Below are positions 1 through 5,920 of a DNA stretch of 14,654 nt, piece by piece. Made by a program: the position numbers and the translations under genes. Numbering within the stretch: the first letter of the stretch is position 1; each line of letters begins with the position of its first letter. The DNA comes from T1Sed10-7 sp047921175. GTDB lineage: Bacteria; Actinomycetota; Nitriliruptoria; Nitriliruptorales; Nitriliruptoraceae. The stretch lies in contig JBLRWQ010000070.1 in NCBI GenBank assembly GCA_047921175.1, forward strand, positions 1 through 14,654, given 5' to 3'. The notes beneath the pieces were generated by a model, which saw only the letters and a program-made list of their open reading frames with translations, was not told where the DNA came from and did no database searches.

Positions 1-135
1 GCGCTCGGTGAAGGTATAGAGGAAAGCCGTCATCGCGCCGACGTCCATGGCGCAGACACCGACTCCGAGCATGTGGGAGGAAAGCCGGGCCAGCTCGCAG
101 CACAGCACGCGCAGCGCCTGACCGCGCGGCGGCAG
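1..135 (-). pseudogene. nuoD: NuoD (complex I 49-kDa-type subunit) internal fragment, 5' coding part missing
   Basis: Reading leftwards from about 135 to the window edge, one minus-strand frame gives 45 residues that match the NuoD/49-kDa family of proton-pumping NADH dehydrogenase. The visible blocks are LPPRGQALRVL, ELARLSSHML and MDVGAMTAFLYTFTER, which follow the family pattern P-x-R-x-Q-x-x-R-V, E-L-x-R-x-x-S-H-x-L and D-x-G-A-M-T-x-F-x-x-x-F-x-x-R. A complete NuoD has roughly 100 residues before this block, including a GPQHPSTHG-type motif. None of the three minus-strand frames between 136 and 426 encodes anything of that kind. The frame continues past base 1, so the C-terminal part may lie outside. 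An out-of-frame ATG at 214 on the minus strand, preceded by GAGGTGAGGG, could be the start of a short unrelated or frameshifted ORF. Family assignment is firm; whether this is a decayed gene, a rearrangement or an assembly junction is not decidable here. Confidence 0.65.
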
Positions 136-426
136 CGTCCAGCAGCGGCAGCGACGCCGGGGGGCCGGGGGACGCAACGGCGCCTCCCGGGGCTGGGTCG
201 ACGGCGGACGGCATGGGCGGGTCCCTCACCTCGCGACGGTGCCCCGAGGCTAACCCAGGCCCCGTGCGCACCCGGCGGGGTGGCGTCGACCGCACCTCGC
301 CGGGTCGGATCGGCGCCACCCCGCCGCGCGGGACCGACGGCACCTCGCCTCCGGTCGCGTCCGGTGCGCCGCTCGGGCAGGATGGGGACCGCCGACCGGC
401 CCCCGACCTGCGCGCTGGAGGACCCC
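136..426. other. Spacer between nuoD fragment and HIT gene
   Basis: This 291-base GC-rich spacer has no convincing gene in any frame. It holds loosely repeated CACCTCGCC and GACCG(A/C) words between about 285 and 350, but no clear tandem unit. The promoter of the downstream HIT gene should be here or just upstream; I see no hexamer pair good enough to name. The N-terminal coding part of nuoD expected here is absent. Confidence 0.5.
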
Positions 427-849
427 ATGGACGACTGCACGTTCTGCGACATCCTCGCCGGGACCACGGAGGCCTCGTTCGTGGCGGCCGAGGACCGCGT
501 CGTGGCCTTCACCGACATCCTGCCGATCGGCGAGGGGCACACGCTCGTGATCCCCCGGCGGCACGCGATCGGCCTGCACGACCTCGACCCGGAGGACGGC
601 GCGGCGATGTTCCGGCTCGCTCAGCGGATCGCGTCGGCACAGCGCCGGCTCCGTCTCGCGGAGGGCGTGAACCTCTTCCTCGCCGACGGCGTCATCGCGG
701 GCCAGGAGGTCTTCCACGCCCACCTCCACGTGCTGCCACGCCAGGACGGCGACGCGCTGCGCCTGCACGTGGACTACGAGCCACCGCCGACCCGCGCGAA
801 GCTGGACGCGACCGCCGCGCGGCTGCGGGAGGCGCTCGGCACGACGTGA
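427..849 (+). CDS. HIT family nucleotide-binding hydrolase
   Basis: This 140-residue protein belongs to the histidine triad superfamily, which hydrolyses or transfers nucleotidyl groups on small substrates such as AMP-amine conjugates or dinucleotides. The signature is HAHLHVLPR, with H97, H99 and H101 forming the triad and H99 the expected nucleophile. The N-terminal CTFC (C4, C7) is common in the Hint-like branch with a structural zinc. IPRRHAIGLHDL near residues 42-53 matches the region before the central helix. Length is normal for a stand-alone HIT protein. The ATG at 427 is chosen because GGAGG (417-421) precedes it by five bases and homology starts there; longer upstream ORFs are low-complexity. 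It is the only plus-strand gene and converges on glmS, whose stop lies 85 bases away. The substrate cannot be told from sequence; Hint, Fhit-like and AP4A phosphorylase-like annotations are all possible. Confidence 0.93.
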   Translation: MDDCTFCDILAGTTEASFVAAEDRVVAFTDILPIGEGHTLVIPRRHAIGLHDLDPEDGAAMFRLAQRIASAQRRLRLAEGVNLFLADGVIAGQEVFHAHLHVLPRQDGDALRLHVDYEPPPTRAKLDATAARLREALGTT

Positions 850-933
850 CCCCCGGGGCCACCCGCGCGAGATGCTGAGCACGGCGTGATCCCCGGCGAC
901 CCCTCGCGGGTCACCCGTACGCGGGCGCGGTGG
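850..933. other. Convergent HIT/glmS intergenic region
   Basis: This 84-base spacer separates two converging genes, where a bidirectional terminator would be expected. Only weak inverted repeats are visible: CCCG-TACG-CGGG at 914-925, and a distant GTGACCC/GGGTCAC pair (846-852 and 908-914). There is no T-tract on either strand. I cannot name a confident terminator. Confidence 0.35.
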
Positions 934-2787
934 TCACTCGACGGTGACGGTCTTCGCGAGGTTGCGCGGCTGGTCGACGTCCTCGCCCCGCAGGGTCGCG
1001 ACGTGGTAGCTGAACAGCTGCAGCGGCACCACGGTCAGGACCGGCCCGGCCAGCTCGTGCGGCGGCTCGGGCAGGGTCAGCACGTCGTCGGCGTGGGCCG
1101 CGAGCGCCTCGGTCGAGCCCTCGGTCCCGATCGCCAGCACCGAGGCGCCGCGGGCCCGGACCTCCTGGATGTTGGAGACCATCTTGCCGAACACGTGGCC
1201 CGCGGGGGCCAGCGCGACGACCAGGGACCCGGGCTCGATCAGGGCGATCGGGCCGTGCTTCATCTCCCCGGCCGGGAAGGCCTCGGCGTGGAGGTAGCTG
1301 ATCTCCTTGAGCTTCAGCGCCCCCTCCATCGCGATCGGCAGCCCGGCGTGGCGGCCGATGAACATCGTGTAGTCGACGTCGCGGTAGCGCGCGGCGAGCT
1401 CCTCGATCTGCCCGTCGAGCTCCAGCACCTGACGCATCGCGTCGGGGAGGCGCTCGAGCCGCTCCAGGATGTCGGCCACCTCGGTGCTGTAGACCCGGCC
1501 GCGGGCCTGGCCGAGGTAGAGCCCGAGCAGCAGGCAGGCCACGATCTGGGTGGTGAACGCCTTCGTGGACGCGACCGCCACCTCGGGGCCGGCGTGGGTG
1601 TAGAGCACCCCGTCCGCCTCCCGCGCGAGCGTCGAGCCGACCACGTTGGTGATCGCGATGACCGGGGCCCGCTGGTCGCGGGCGTGGGCGGCCGCCGCGA
1701 TCGTGTCGACCGTCTCGCCCGACTGCGAGATGGCGACGGTCAGCGTGTGCGGGTCGACGATCGGGTCGCGGTAGCGGAACTCGCTGGCCACCTCGACGTC
1801 GACGGGGATGCCGGCCCAGTGCTCGATGGCGAGCTTGCCCACCATCGCGGCGTGCAGCGACGTCCCGCAGGCCAGGATGAAGACCTTGTCGATACGCCCG
1901 AACTCCCCCTCGTCGATGCGCAGCTCGTCGAGGCTGAGCCGAGGTGGCAGGCCCGGGGCGGGGGCGTTGAGCCGGTCGAGCAGGGTGTCGGCCACGGCCT
2001 GGGGCTGCTCGTGGATCTCCTTGAGCATGAAGTGCGGGTAGCCCTGCTTCTCGGCGGCGGCCAGGTCCCAGTCGACGTGGTAGCGGTGCGGCTCCGCGGG
2101 GGCGCCGTCGACGTCGGTCACCTCGACGCCGTCAGGGGTGATCCGGGCGAGTTGGCCGTCGAGCAACGCGGCGACGTCCGCGGTGTGCTCGATCAGGGCG
2201 GCCACGTCGGAGGCGCAGTAGCCGACACCGGCGGCGTGGGCGACGATCAGCGGCGCCTCGTGCTTGGCGACCACCAGGGTCGAGGGGTCGTCGACGGCCA
2301 CGACGCAGAGCGCGTAGGCCCCCTCGAGCCGGGCCACGACGCTGCGGACCGCGGCGAACAGGTCGGCGTCGTCGCGGGCGGCGAGCTCACGGGCGAGCAG
2401 GTGCGCGACCACCTCGGTGTCGGTGTCGGAGGCGTAGCTGGTGTCCGCGAGCTCGGCCTTGAGCTGCTGGTAGTTCTCGATGATGCCGTTGTGGACCACG
2501 GCGACCCGGCCGCTGGGGTCGAGGTGGGGGTGGGCGTTGCGGTCGGTGGGCTCGCCGTGGGTGGCCCAGCGGGTGTGGCCGAGCGCCGTCGCGGCGGCGA
2601 AGGGGGTCGCCTCCAGCGCGCTGGCGAGGTTGTCGAGCTTGCCGGCACGCTTGATGACCCGGAGTCCGCGCGCGTCGGTGGTGACCACCCCCGCGGAGTC
2701 GTAGCCGCGGTACTCGAGCCGTCGCAGGCCCTTGAGGACCCCGTCGACGGCGTCGTCACGTCCCGTGATGCCGATGATCCCACACAT
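934..2787 (-). CDS. glmS: Glutamine--fructose-6-phosphate aminotransferase (isomerizing)
   Basis: GlmS converts fructose-6-phosphate and glutamine to glucosamine-6-phosphate, the first committed step toward UDP-GlcNAc for peptidoglycan. The 617-residue length is typical. The N-terminus MCGIIGITG gives the class II glutaminase nucleophile Cys2; HTRWATHG (71-78) and HNGIIENY (99-106) complete the glutaminase domain. Two SIS sugar-isomerase domains follow: ACGTSLHAAMVGK and SQSGET (354-359) in the first, and EGALKLKEISYLHAEAF with GEMKHGP in the second. The C-terminus PRNLAKTVTVE is the conserved tail. The ATG at 2787 is fixed by Cys2 and by an AGGAG nine bases upstream. It is the last gene of the leftward series, downstream of the F420 oxidoreductase, and separated from it by 245 bases holding an inverted repeat and an 8-bp tandem repeat, so it probably has its own promoter. 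Confidence 0.98.
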   Translation of the reverse strand: MCGIIGITGRDDAVDGVLKGLRRLEYRGYDSAGVVTTDARGLRVIKRAGKLDNLASALEATPFAAATALGHTRWATHGEPTDRNAHPHLDPSGRVAVVHNGIIENYQQLKAELADTSYASDTDTEVVAHLLARELAARDDADLFAAVRSVVARLEGAYALCVVAVDDPSTLVVAKHEAPLIVAHAAGVGYCASDVAALIEHTADVAALLDGQLARITPDGVEVTDVDGAPAEPHRYHVDWDLAAAEKQGYPHFMLKEIHEQPQAVADTLLDRLNAPAPGLPPRLSLDELRIDEGEFGRIDKVFILACGTSLHAAMVGKLAIEHWAGIPVDVEVASEFRYRDPIVDPHTLTVAISQSGETVDTIAAAAHARDQRAPVIAITNVVGSTLAREADGVLYTHAGPEVAVASTKAFTTQIVACLLLGLYLGQARGRVYSTEVADILERLERLPDAMRQVLELDGQIEELAARYRDVDYTMFIGRHAGLPIAMEGALKLKEISYLHAEAFPAGEMKHGPIALIEPGSLVVALAPAGHVFGKMVSNIQEVRARGASVLAIGTEGSTEALAAHADDVLTLPEPPHELAGPVLTVVPLQLFSYHVATLRGEDVDQPRNLAKTVTVE

Positions 2788-2818
2788 CCGATACCGCTCC
2801 TGCTCGACGGATCAACGG

Positions 2819-2846
2819 GCCGACGGGTCGACGGGTCGACGGGTCG
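2819..2846. repeat. 8-bp tandem repeat CGACGGGT in glmS 5' region
   Basis: The unit CGACGGGT is repeated three times without mismatch from 2821, flanked by partial copies (GGCCGACGGG before, CGACGCCC after). It lies about 35-60 bases upstream of the glmS start, between the glmS ribosome binding site and the inverted repeat at 2860-2875. It is therefore in the probable promoter or 5' leader, where copy-number change would alter spacing. Confidence 0.8.
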
Positions 2847-2859
2847 ACGCCCGAGAGGC

Positions 2860-2875
2860 GGAACGTGACCGTTCC
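2860..2875. promoter_or_regulatory. Perfect inverted repeat upstream of glmS (possible operator)
   Basis: GGAACG-TGAC-CGTTCC is a 6-bp perfect inverted repeat with a 4-base centre, 73-88 bases upstream of the glmS start. It could be a dimeric repressor site or a small mRNA hairpin. No convincing -35/-10 pair is seen next to it, so the operator role is only suggested by position. Confidence 0.35.
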
Positions 2876-2960
2876 AGCCACCTCGGAGGCTACTGGCGCA
2901 GGTTCGCGCTCGTCCCCGGCCGCCCGGCCGTCCGGCCGCCCGCCCGCCCGGCGCCAGCGT

Positions 2961-3010
2961 GTTGCTCCCCTGCTTCCGCCCGCACGGCTGAACAGGACCC
3001 GGGGAGCAAC
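2961..3010 (-). terminator. Inverted repeat downstream of F420 oxidoreductase
   Basis: GTTGCTCCCC (2961-2970) and GGGGAGCAAC (3001-3010) are a perfect 10-bp inverted repeat with a 30-base loop, starting 23 bases after the stop of the leftward oxidoreductase gene. The arms could form the stem of a factor-dependent or I-shaped terminator. There is no T-tract and the loop is long, so a different role is possible. The same GGGGAGCA(A/G)CC word recurs in the repeats at 7248-7283. Confidence 0.4.
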
Positions 3011-3032
3011 CCGGTCGCGCTCCGTTCGGCGG

Positions 3033-4052
3033 TCAGGCGGTGCCGAAGGTCTCCAGGATGGCCCACAGGTTCTCGGCGAGGCGCTGCGGCGGGACCTTGT
3101 ACCAGGCACCGCCGAGGATGAGGTGGTCGACGTGCCGCTCGAAGGCGGGGAGCTTGTCGCGCACCTCGTCCGGGGTGCCGGCCACCGCGTAGCGCTCCAC
3201 GGCCTCGTCCGGAACGGCGGCGACCATCGCCTCGAGGTCCTGCCCGGTGCGCTTGAAGACCTCGCGCAGCTCGTCGGTCAGGGCCTCGTCGCCGTAGGAG
3301 GCGAACACGGGGCGGTAGTTCGGGGTGGTGCCGTAGAAGGCGATCTGCTGCTTGGCCTCGCGGATCGCGACCTCGCGGTCCTCGGCGATGCACAGGATCA
3401 CGCCCTGGTTGACGGTGAAGTCCTCGCGGCGGCGCCCCGCGGCCGCCAGGGCCTCGTCGATGCGTGGCAGCACCTGGTCGGTGAGGTAGCGCTCGGAGGT
3501 GAACGGGTGGCCCAGGATGCCGTCCGCGTGGGTGGCTGCGGCTGCGGTCATCAACGGGCCGACCGCGGCGACGTTGACCCGGGGGACCTTGCGGTCCGTG
3601 GCCCGGCCGCGGCCCGCCAGGCCGGGGCGCAGCACCCGGTAGATGTCGCCCTCGAAGGTGGCGTCCTCGCCGCGTTCGATCGCCCACACGGTGCGCATGG
3701 CCTGGACGTACTCGGCCATCCGCTTGGCGGGCTGGTCGAAGGCGGCGGAGAAGCGTTCCTCGATGATGCGCTTGACCTGGCTGCCGAGCCCGACGATGAA
3801 GCGGTCGCCGGAGAGCTCGTTGAGGTCCCAGGCCTGCATCGCGGTGATCGTCGGCGAGCGGGGGAACGCGAGCGTGATGTTGGTTCCGACGTCGATGCGC
3901 TGGGTCGCCTGGAGCACCACGCTGGCCTGGACGATCGACTCCCGGTCGGTCTCCGCGACCCAGGCGGCGTCGAAGCCCTTGGCCTCGACCTGCTCCGCCA
4001 GTGCGCCCAGGAACGCGTACGGCCCCCCGAGTACCACCCCACGTGTCGCCAC
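3033..4052 (-). CDS. LLM-class F420-dependent oxidoreductase (luciferase-like fold)
   Basis: This 339-residue protein has the bacterial luciferase-like TIM-barrel layout used by coenzyme F420- or FMN-dependent oxidoreductases. Visible family blocks are AKGFDAAWVAETDRES near residues 21-38, RIDVGTNITLAFPRSP, SGDRFIVGLGSQVKRIIEERF, and the C-terminal AGTPDEVRDKL. The GLGSQVK-x-x-I-E-x-R-F stretch resembles the MSMEG_2256-type subgroup (TIGR03617), as far as I can judge from memory. The start is GTG 4052: GGGAGG lies five bases upstream and homology begins immediately, whereas the open frame further upstream (to about 4730) is tandem-repeat sequence. No signal peptide is seen. It sits alone between glmM and glmS with about 490 bases of palindrome-rich spacer in front and an inverted repeat behind, so it looks like a separate transcription unit. 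The substrate is unknown; FMN instead of F420 cannot be excluded. Confidence 0.9.
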   Translation of the reverse strand: MATRGVVLGGPYAFLGALAEQVEAKGFDAAWVAETDRESIVQASVVLQATQRIDVGTNITLAFPRSPTITAMQAWDLNELSGDRFIVGLGSQVKRIIEERFSAAFDQPAKRMAEYVQAMRTVWAIERGEDATFEGDIYRVLRPGLAGRGRATDRKVPRVNVAAVGPLMTAAAATHADGILGHPFTSERYLTDQVLPRIDEALAAAGRRREDFTVNQGVILCIAEDREVAIREAKQQIAFYGTTPNYRPVFASYGDEALTDELREVFKRTGQDLEAMVAAVPDEAVERYAVAGTPDEVRDKLPAFERHVDHLILGGAWYKVPPQRLAENLWAILETFGTA

Positions 4053-4064
4053 AGCTGCCTCCCT

Positions 4065-4084
4065 CGACCTCGACCGACCTCGAC
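4065..4084 (-). promoter_or_regulatory. Tandem 10-bp direct repeats just upstream of the F420 gene RBS
   Basis: CGACCTCGAC occurs twice head to tail (4065-4074 and 4075-4084; on the coding strand GTCGAGGTCG twice). The second lies directly against the GGGAGG ribosome binding site of the oxidoreductase. The 10-bp period places both copies on nearly the same face of the helix, as for a directly repeated operator, but simple slippage duplication is equally possible. Confidence 0.35.
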
Positions 4085-4130
4085 GGCTCCCGCTGCGGAC
4101 CCTACTGGTGCGCGCCGCGCGGGCCGCAGT

Positions 4131-4200
4131 CGGCGAGACGCCGGAGCTCCGGCAACGGTGGCCCGGCGACACGCCGGAGCTCCGGCAACGGTGGCCCGGC
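4131..4200. repeat. 33-bp tandem duplication containing a 12-bp palindrome
   Basis: Copy one is 4131-4163 and copy two 4164-4196, differing at one base (G4137 versus C4170); CGGC of a third copy follows. Each copy contains the perfect palindrome CCGGAGCTCCGG (4141-4152 and 4174-4185). The near-identity suggests a recent duplication. It lies 80-145 bases upstream of the F420 oxidoreductase start. Confidence 0.85.
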
Positions 4201-4229
4201 GTGGCGGCAAGGGCAGCCAGTGCGGTTGT

Positions 4230-4249
4230 GGATGCACCCGGGTGCATCC
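4230..4249. promoter_or_regulatory. Perfect 20-bp palindrome (candidate operator)
   Basis: GGATGCACCCGGGTGCATCC is identical to its own reverse complement over all 20 bases, with no spacer. This is the longest gapless palindrome I found in the window. It is centred about 187 bases upstream of the F420 oxidoreductase start and about 300 bases beyond the glmM stop. A dimeric regulator site is the natural guess; a cruciform or transcript hairpin is an alternative. Confidence 0.45.
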
Positions 4250-4250
4250 G

Positions 4251-4267
4251 GGTCCGGTATCCGGACC
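4251..4267 (-). repeat. 7-bp hairpin GGTCCGG-TAT-CCGGACC
   Basis: This perfect 7-bp inverted repeat with a three-base loop begins one base after the 20-bp palindrome. As RNA it would form a compact hairpin on either strand. It may be part of a terminator for leftward readthrough from glmM or part of the same regulatory site. Confidence 0.5.
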
Positions 4268-4312
4268 TGACTGCACCCGCGTCAGGGCCCAGCGCGCAAG
4301 CCGTCCCCACCT

Positions 4313-4329
4313 GGACGGCCCGGCCGTCC
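4313..4329. repeat. 8-bp inverted repeat GGACGGCC-C-GGCCGTCC
   Basis: The arms are perfect over eight bases with one central base. It is one of several independent symmetrical elements within this 490-base spacer and has no T-tract next to it. Confidence 0.5.
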
Positions 4330-4343
4330 GGGCACCGCGCCAG

Positions 4344-4392
4344 GGGTTGGGGAGCATCCCCTTCGTCGTACGGGGCCGAACGTCCCCAACCC
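4344..4392. repeat. 10-bp inverted repeat with 29-base loop
   Basis: GGGTTGGGGA (4344-4353) and TCCCCAACCC (4383-4392) are exact reverse complements. It lies about 150 bases downstream of the glmM stop, adjacent to the CCCGGCGGGG-type repeats, and could be the distal terminator stem for glmM or an unrelated repeat. Confidence 0.5.
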
Positions 4393-4394
4393 GT

Positions 4395-4539
4395 GGGCTC
4401 CCGGGCTCCCGGCGGGGTCCGGGGGCTCCCGGCGGGCTCCCGGGCTCCCGCGGGGTCCCGGGGGTTCCCCGCGGTGGTCCCGGGGGTTCCCGGCGGGGTT
4501 GCCTGGGGGTCCCAGGGCCAGCGGGGGTTCCCGGCGGGG
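4395..4539. repeat. Degenerate GC repeats (CCCGGCGGGGTTCCCGG type) after glmM
   Basis: About 145 bases immediately downstream of glmM consist of shuffled copies of CTCCCGGCGGGGT, GGGGGTTCCCGGC and TCCCGGGGG. The words are self-complementary (CCCGGG, CCGCGG), so the transcript would be strongly structured. It is open in several frames only because the composition excludes stops; the inferred peptide (GNPRDPAGAREPAGSP-like) is simple repeat, not a recognised protein. Confidence 0.7.
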
Positions 4540-5880
4540 TTACAGCGTGAGGTGGTCCCGGACCGCGTCCGCGATGACGTCGACGGCGCCCTGCGCGTCC
4601 GCTTGCGTCCCGGCCTCCGCCATGACCCGGACCAGTGCCTCGGTCCCCGATGGCCGCAGCAGGATCCGGCCTCCGTCCCCGAGCCGCTGCTGCTGGGCCC
4701 GGACGACGTCCCACACGGCCGCGGCGTCATCGAGCCGGTCCTTGTCCACGCCGGCGACGTTGACCAGCACCTGCGGCAGGCGGGTCATGACCTGGGCGAG
4801 CTCGGTCAGGGTGGCGCCCGTGGAGCGGACCACCGACAGCAGCCGCACCGCGGACAGCACGCCGTCGCCGGTGGTCGCGTGGTCGAGGTCGATCAGGTGA
4901 CCGGACTGCTCACCGCCGAGGTTGAGTCCGCGCGCCCGCATGGCCTCGAGCACGTAGCGGTCCCCGACCCGGGTCTCGACCACCTCGATGCCGAGCCCGT
5001 CCATGGCCCGCCGGAAGCCCAGGTTCGTCATCACCGTGGTCACGACCGCGTCGTCGCGCAGCGTCCCGTGGTGGTGCATGTCCCGGGCCAGGATCGCGAG
5101 GATGACGTCGCCGTCCACCTCGGCGCCCTCGTGGGTGGCCGCGATCAGGCGATCGGCGTCGCCGTCGTGGCTGATGCCGACATCCGCGCCGTGCTCGAGC
5201 ACCGCGGCACGGACCTCGCCGGGGTAGGTCGACCCCGCGTGGTCGTTGATGTTGGCGCCGTCGGGGTCGCAGTGGATCGTCGTCACCTGGGCACCGAGGT
5301 GGCGGTAGACCTGCGGGGCGACGGACGAGGCCGCCCCGTTGGCGCCGTCCACGACGATCCGGAGCCCCGACAGGTCGACCTCGACGGTGCTGGCCAGGTG
5401 CTCCACGTAGCGCGCCACCGCCGCCGGGTCGGTGAGCCGGCGCCCGATCTGGGTGCCGACCGGTCGGCGGGCGCGGCGGTCGGCCACGATGGCCTCCAGC
5501 TCCGCCTCCTGCGCATCGCTGAGCTTGAAGCCCTCCGCGCCGAAGAACTTGATGCCGTTGTCGCCGACCGGGTTGTGCGAGGCGGAGATCATCGCCCCGG
5601 CGGCGGCCTCGGAGGACGCGGTCAGGTGCGCGACACCGGGGGTCGGCAGCACCCCGACGCACAGCGCGTCGCCGCCGGCCGAGGTCACCCCGGCCACGAG
5701 CGCCGCCTCGAGCATCTCCCCCGACCAGCGTGGGTCACGCCCGATCACGACGGTGGGACGCCGTTCGCCGCCGCCGTGGAGCACGGTCACGAGCGCCCGT
5801 CCGAGGTCCAGGGCGAGCTCCGGGGTCAGGTCCTCGTTGGCCTTGCCGCGGGTGCCGTCGGTCCCGAAGATCGCTCCCAC
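4540..5880 (-). CDS. glmM: Phosphoglucosamine mutase
   Basis: GlmM isomerises glucosamine-6-phosphate to glucosamine-1-phosphate, the step after GlmS in UDP-GlcNAc synthesis. The 446-residue length is normal. Four alpha-D-phosphohexomutase domains are recognisable: GAIFGTDGTRG at the N-terminus, the active loop ISASHNP with phosphoserine S101, the magnesium loop HDGDADR (D239, D241, D243), the sugar loop GGEQSGH (around 322-328) and the phosphate loop LLRPSGTEALVRVM near 407-420. The start is GTG 5880, because AGGAG is seven bases upstream and FGTDGTRG lies at the usual place; a GTG two codons earlier is too close to the AGGAG. The same frame stays open to an ATG at 6033, but that extra part is a 30-bp tandem repeat. 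It follows rpsI after 246 bases that include strong hairpins, so it probably has its own promoter. Confidence 0.98.
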   Translation of the reverse strand: MGAIFGTDGTRGKANEDLTPELALDLGRALVTVLHGGGERRPTVVIGRDPRWSGEMLEAALVAGVTSAGGDALCVGVLPTPGVAHLTASSEAAAGAMISASHNPVGDNGIKFFGAEGFKLSDAQEAELEAIVADRRARRPVGTQIGRRLTDPAAVARYVEHLASTVEVDLSGLRIVVDGANGAASSVAPQVYRHLGAQVTTIHCDPDGANINDHAGSTYPGEVRAAVLEHGADVGISHDGDADRLIAATHEGAEVDGDVILAILARDMHHHGTLRDDAVVTTVMTNLGFRRAMDGLGIEVVETRVGDRYVLEAMRARGLNLGGEQSGHLIDLDHATTGDGVLSAVRLLSVVRSTGATLTELAQVMTRLPQVLVNVAGVDKDRLDDAAAVWDVVRAQQQRLGDGGRILLRPSGTEALVRVMAEAGTQADAQGAVDVIADAVRDHLTL

Positions 5881-5920
5881 CTGCACGCTCCTGGTCGTGT
5901 CCACCTGATCCGCGATGCTA

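Larger units (their letters stand above)
4053..4539. other. 487-base noncoding spacer rich in repeats and palindromes
   Basis: No gene is supported between glmM and the F420 oxidoreductase. From right to left it holds degenerate CCCGGCGGGGTT-type repeats (about 4395-4540), a 10-bp inverted repeat (4344-4392), an 8-bp palindrome with one central base (4313-4329), a 6-bp inverted repeat CCTGAC/GTCAGG (4266-4286), a 7-bp hairpin (4251-4267), a perfect 20-bp palindrome (4230-4249), a 33-bp tandem duplication (4131-4200) and the 10-bp direct repeats (4065-4084). A TAGGGT at 4104-4099 fits an actinobacterial -10 (TANNNT), but no -35 accompanies it. Confidence 0.7.

Noticed and set aside
73..426. 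N-terminal extension of the HIT gene on the plus strand from 73
   Set aside because: The extension is Arg/Pro/Ala-rich low complexity read over the nuoD fragment, and the ATG at 427 has its own GGAGG at the right distance.
886..2868. 660-residue plus-strand ORF over glmS
   Set aside because: It is the antisense shadow of glmS; its composition is Gly/Val/Asp/Arg-rich with no recognisable domain, typical of reverse frames in high-GC genes.
2788..3032. glmS ribozyme/riboswitch upstream of glmS
   Set aside because: No recognisable catalytic core is seen; the 5' region is short repeats and an inverted repeat, and this ribozyme is known mainly from Firmicutes.
4131..4200. CRISPR-like array
   Set aside because: The two 33-bp copies are directly adjacent with no spacers and there are no cas genes.
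4230..4267. Insertion-sequence terminal inverted repeat or attachment site
   Set aside because: No transposase, integrase or target duplication is visible; the palindromes are better left as possible regulator sites.
4053..4730. Long N-terminal extension of the F420 oxidoreductase
   Set aside because: The open frame consists of translated tandem repeats and overlaps the end of glmM; the GTG at 4052 has an excellent RBS and starts the homology.
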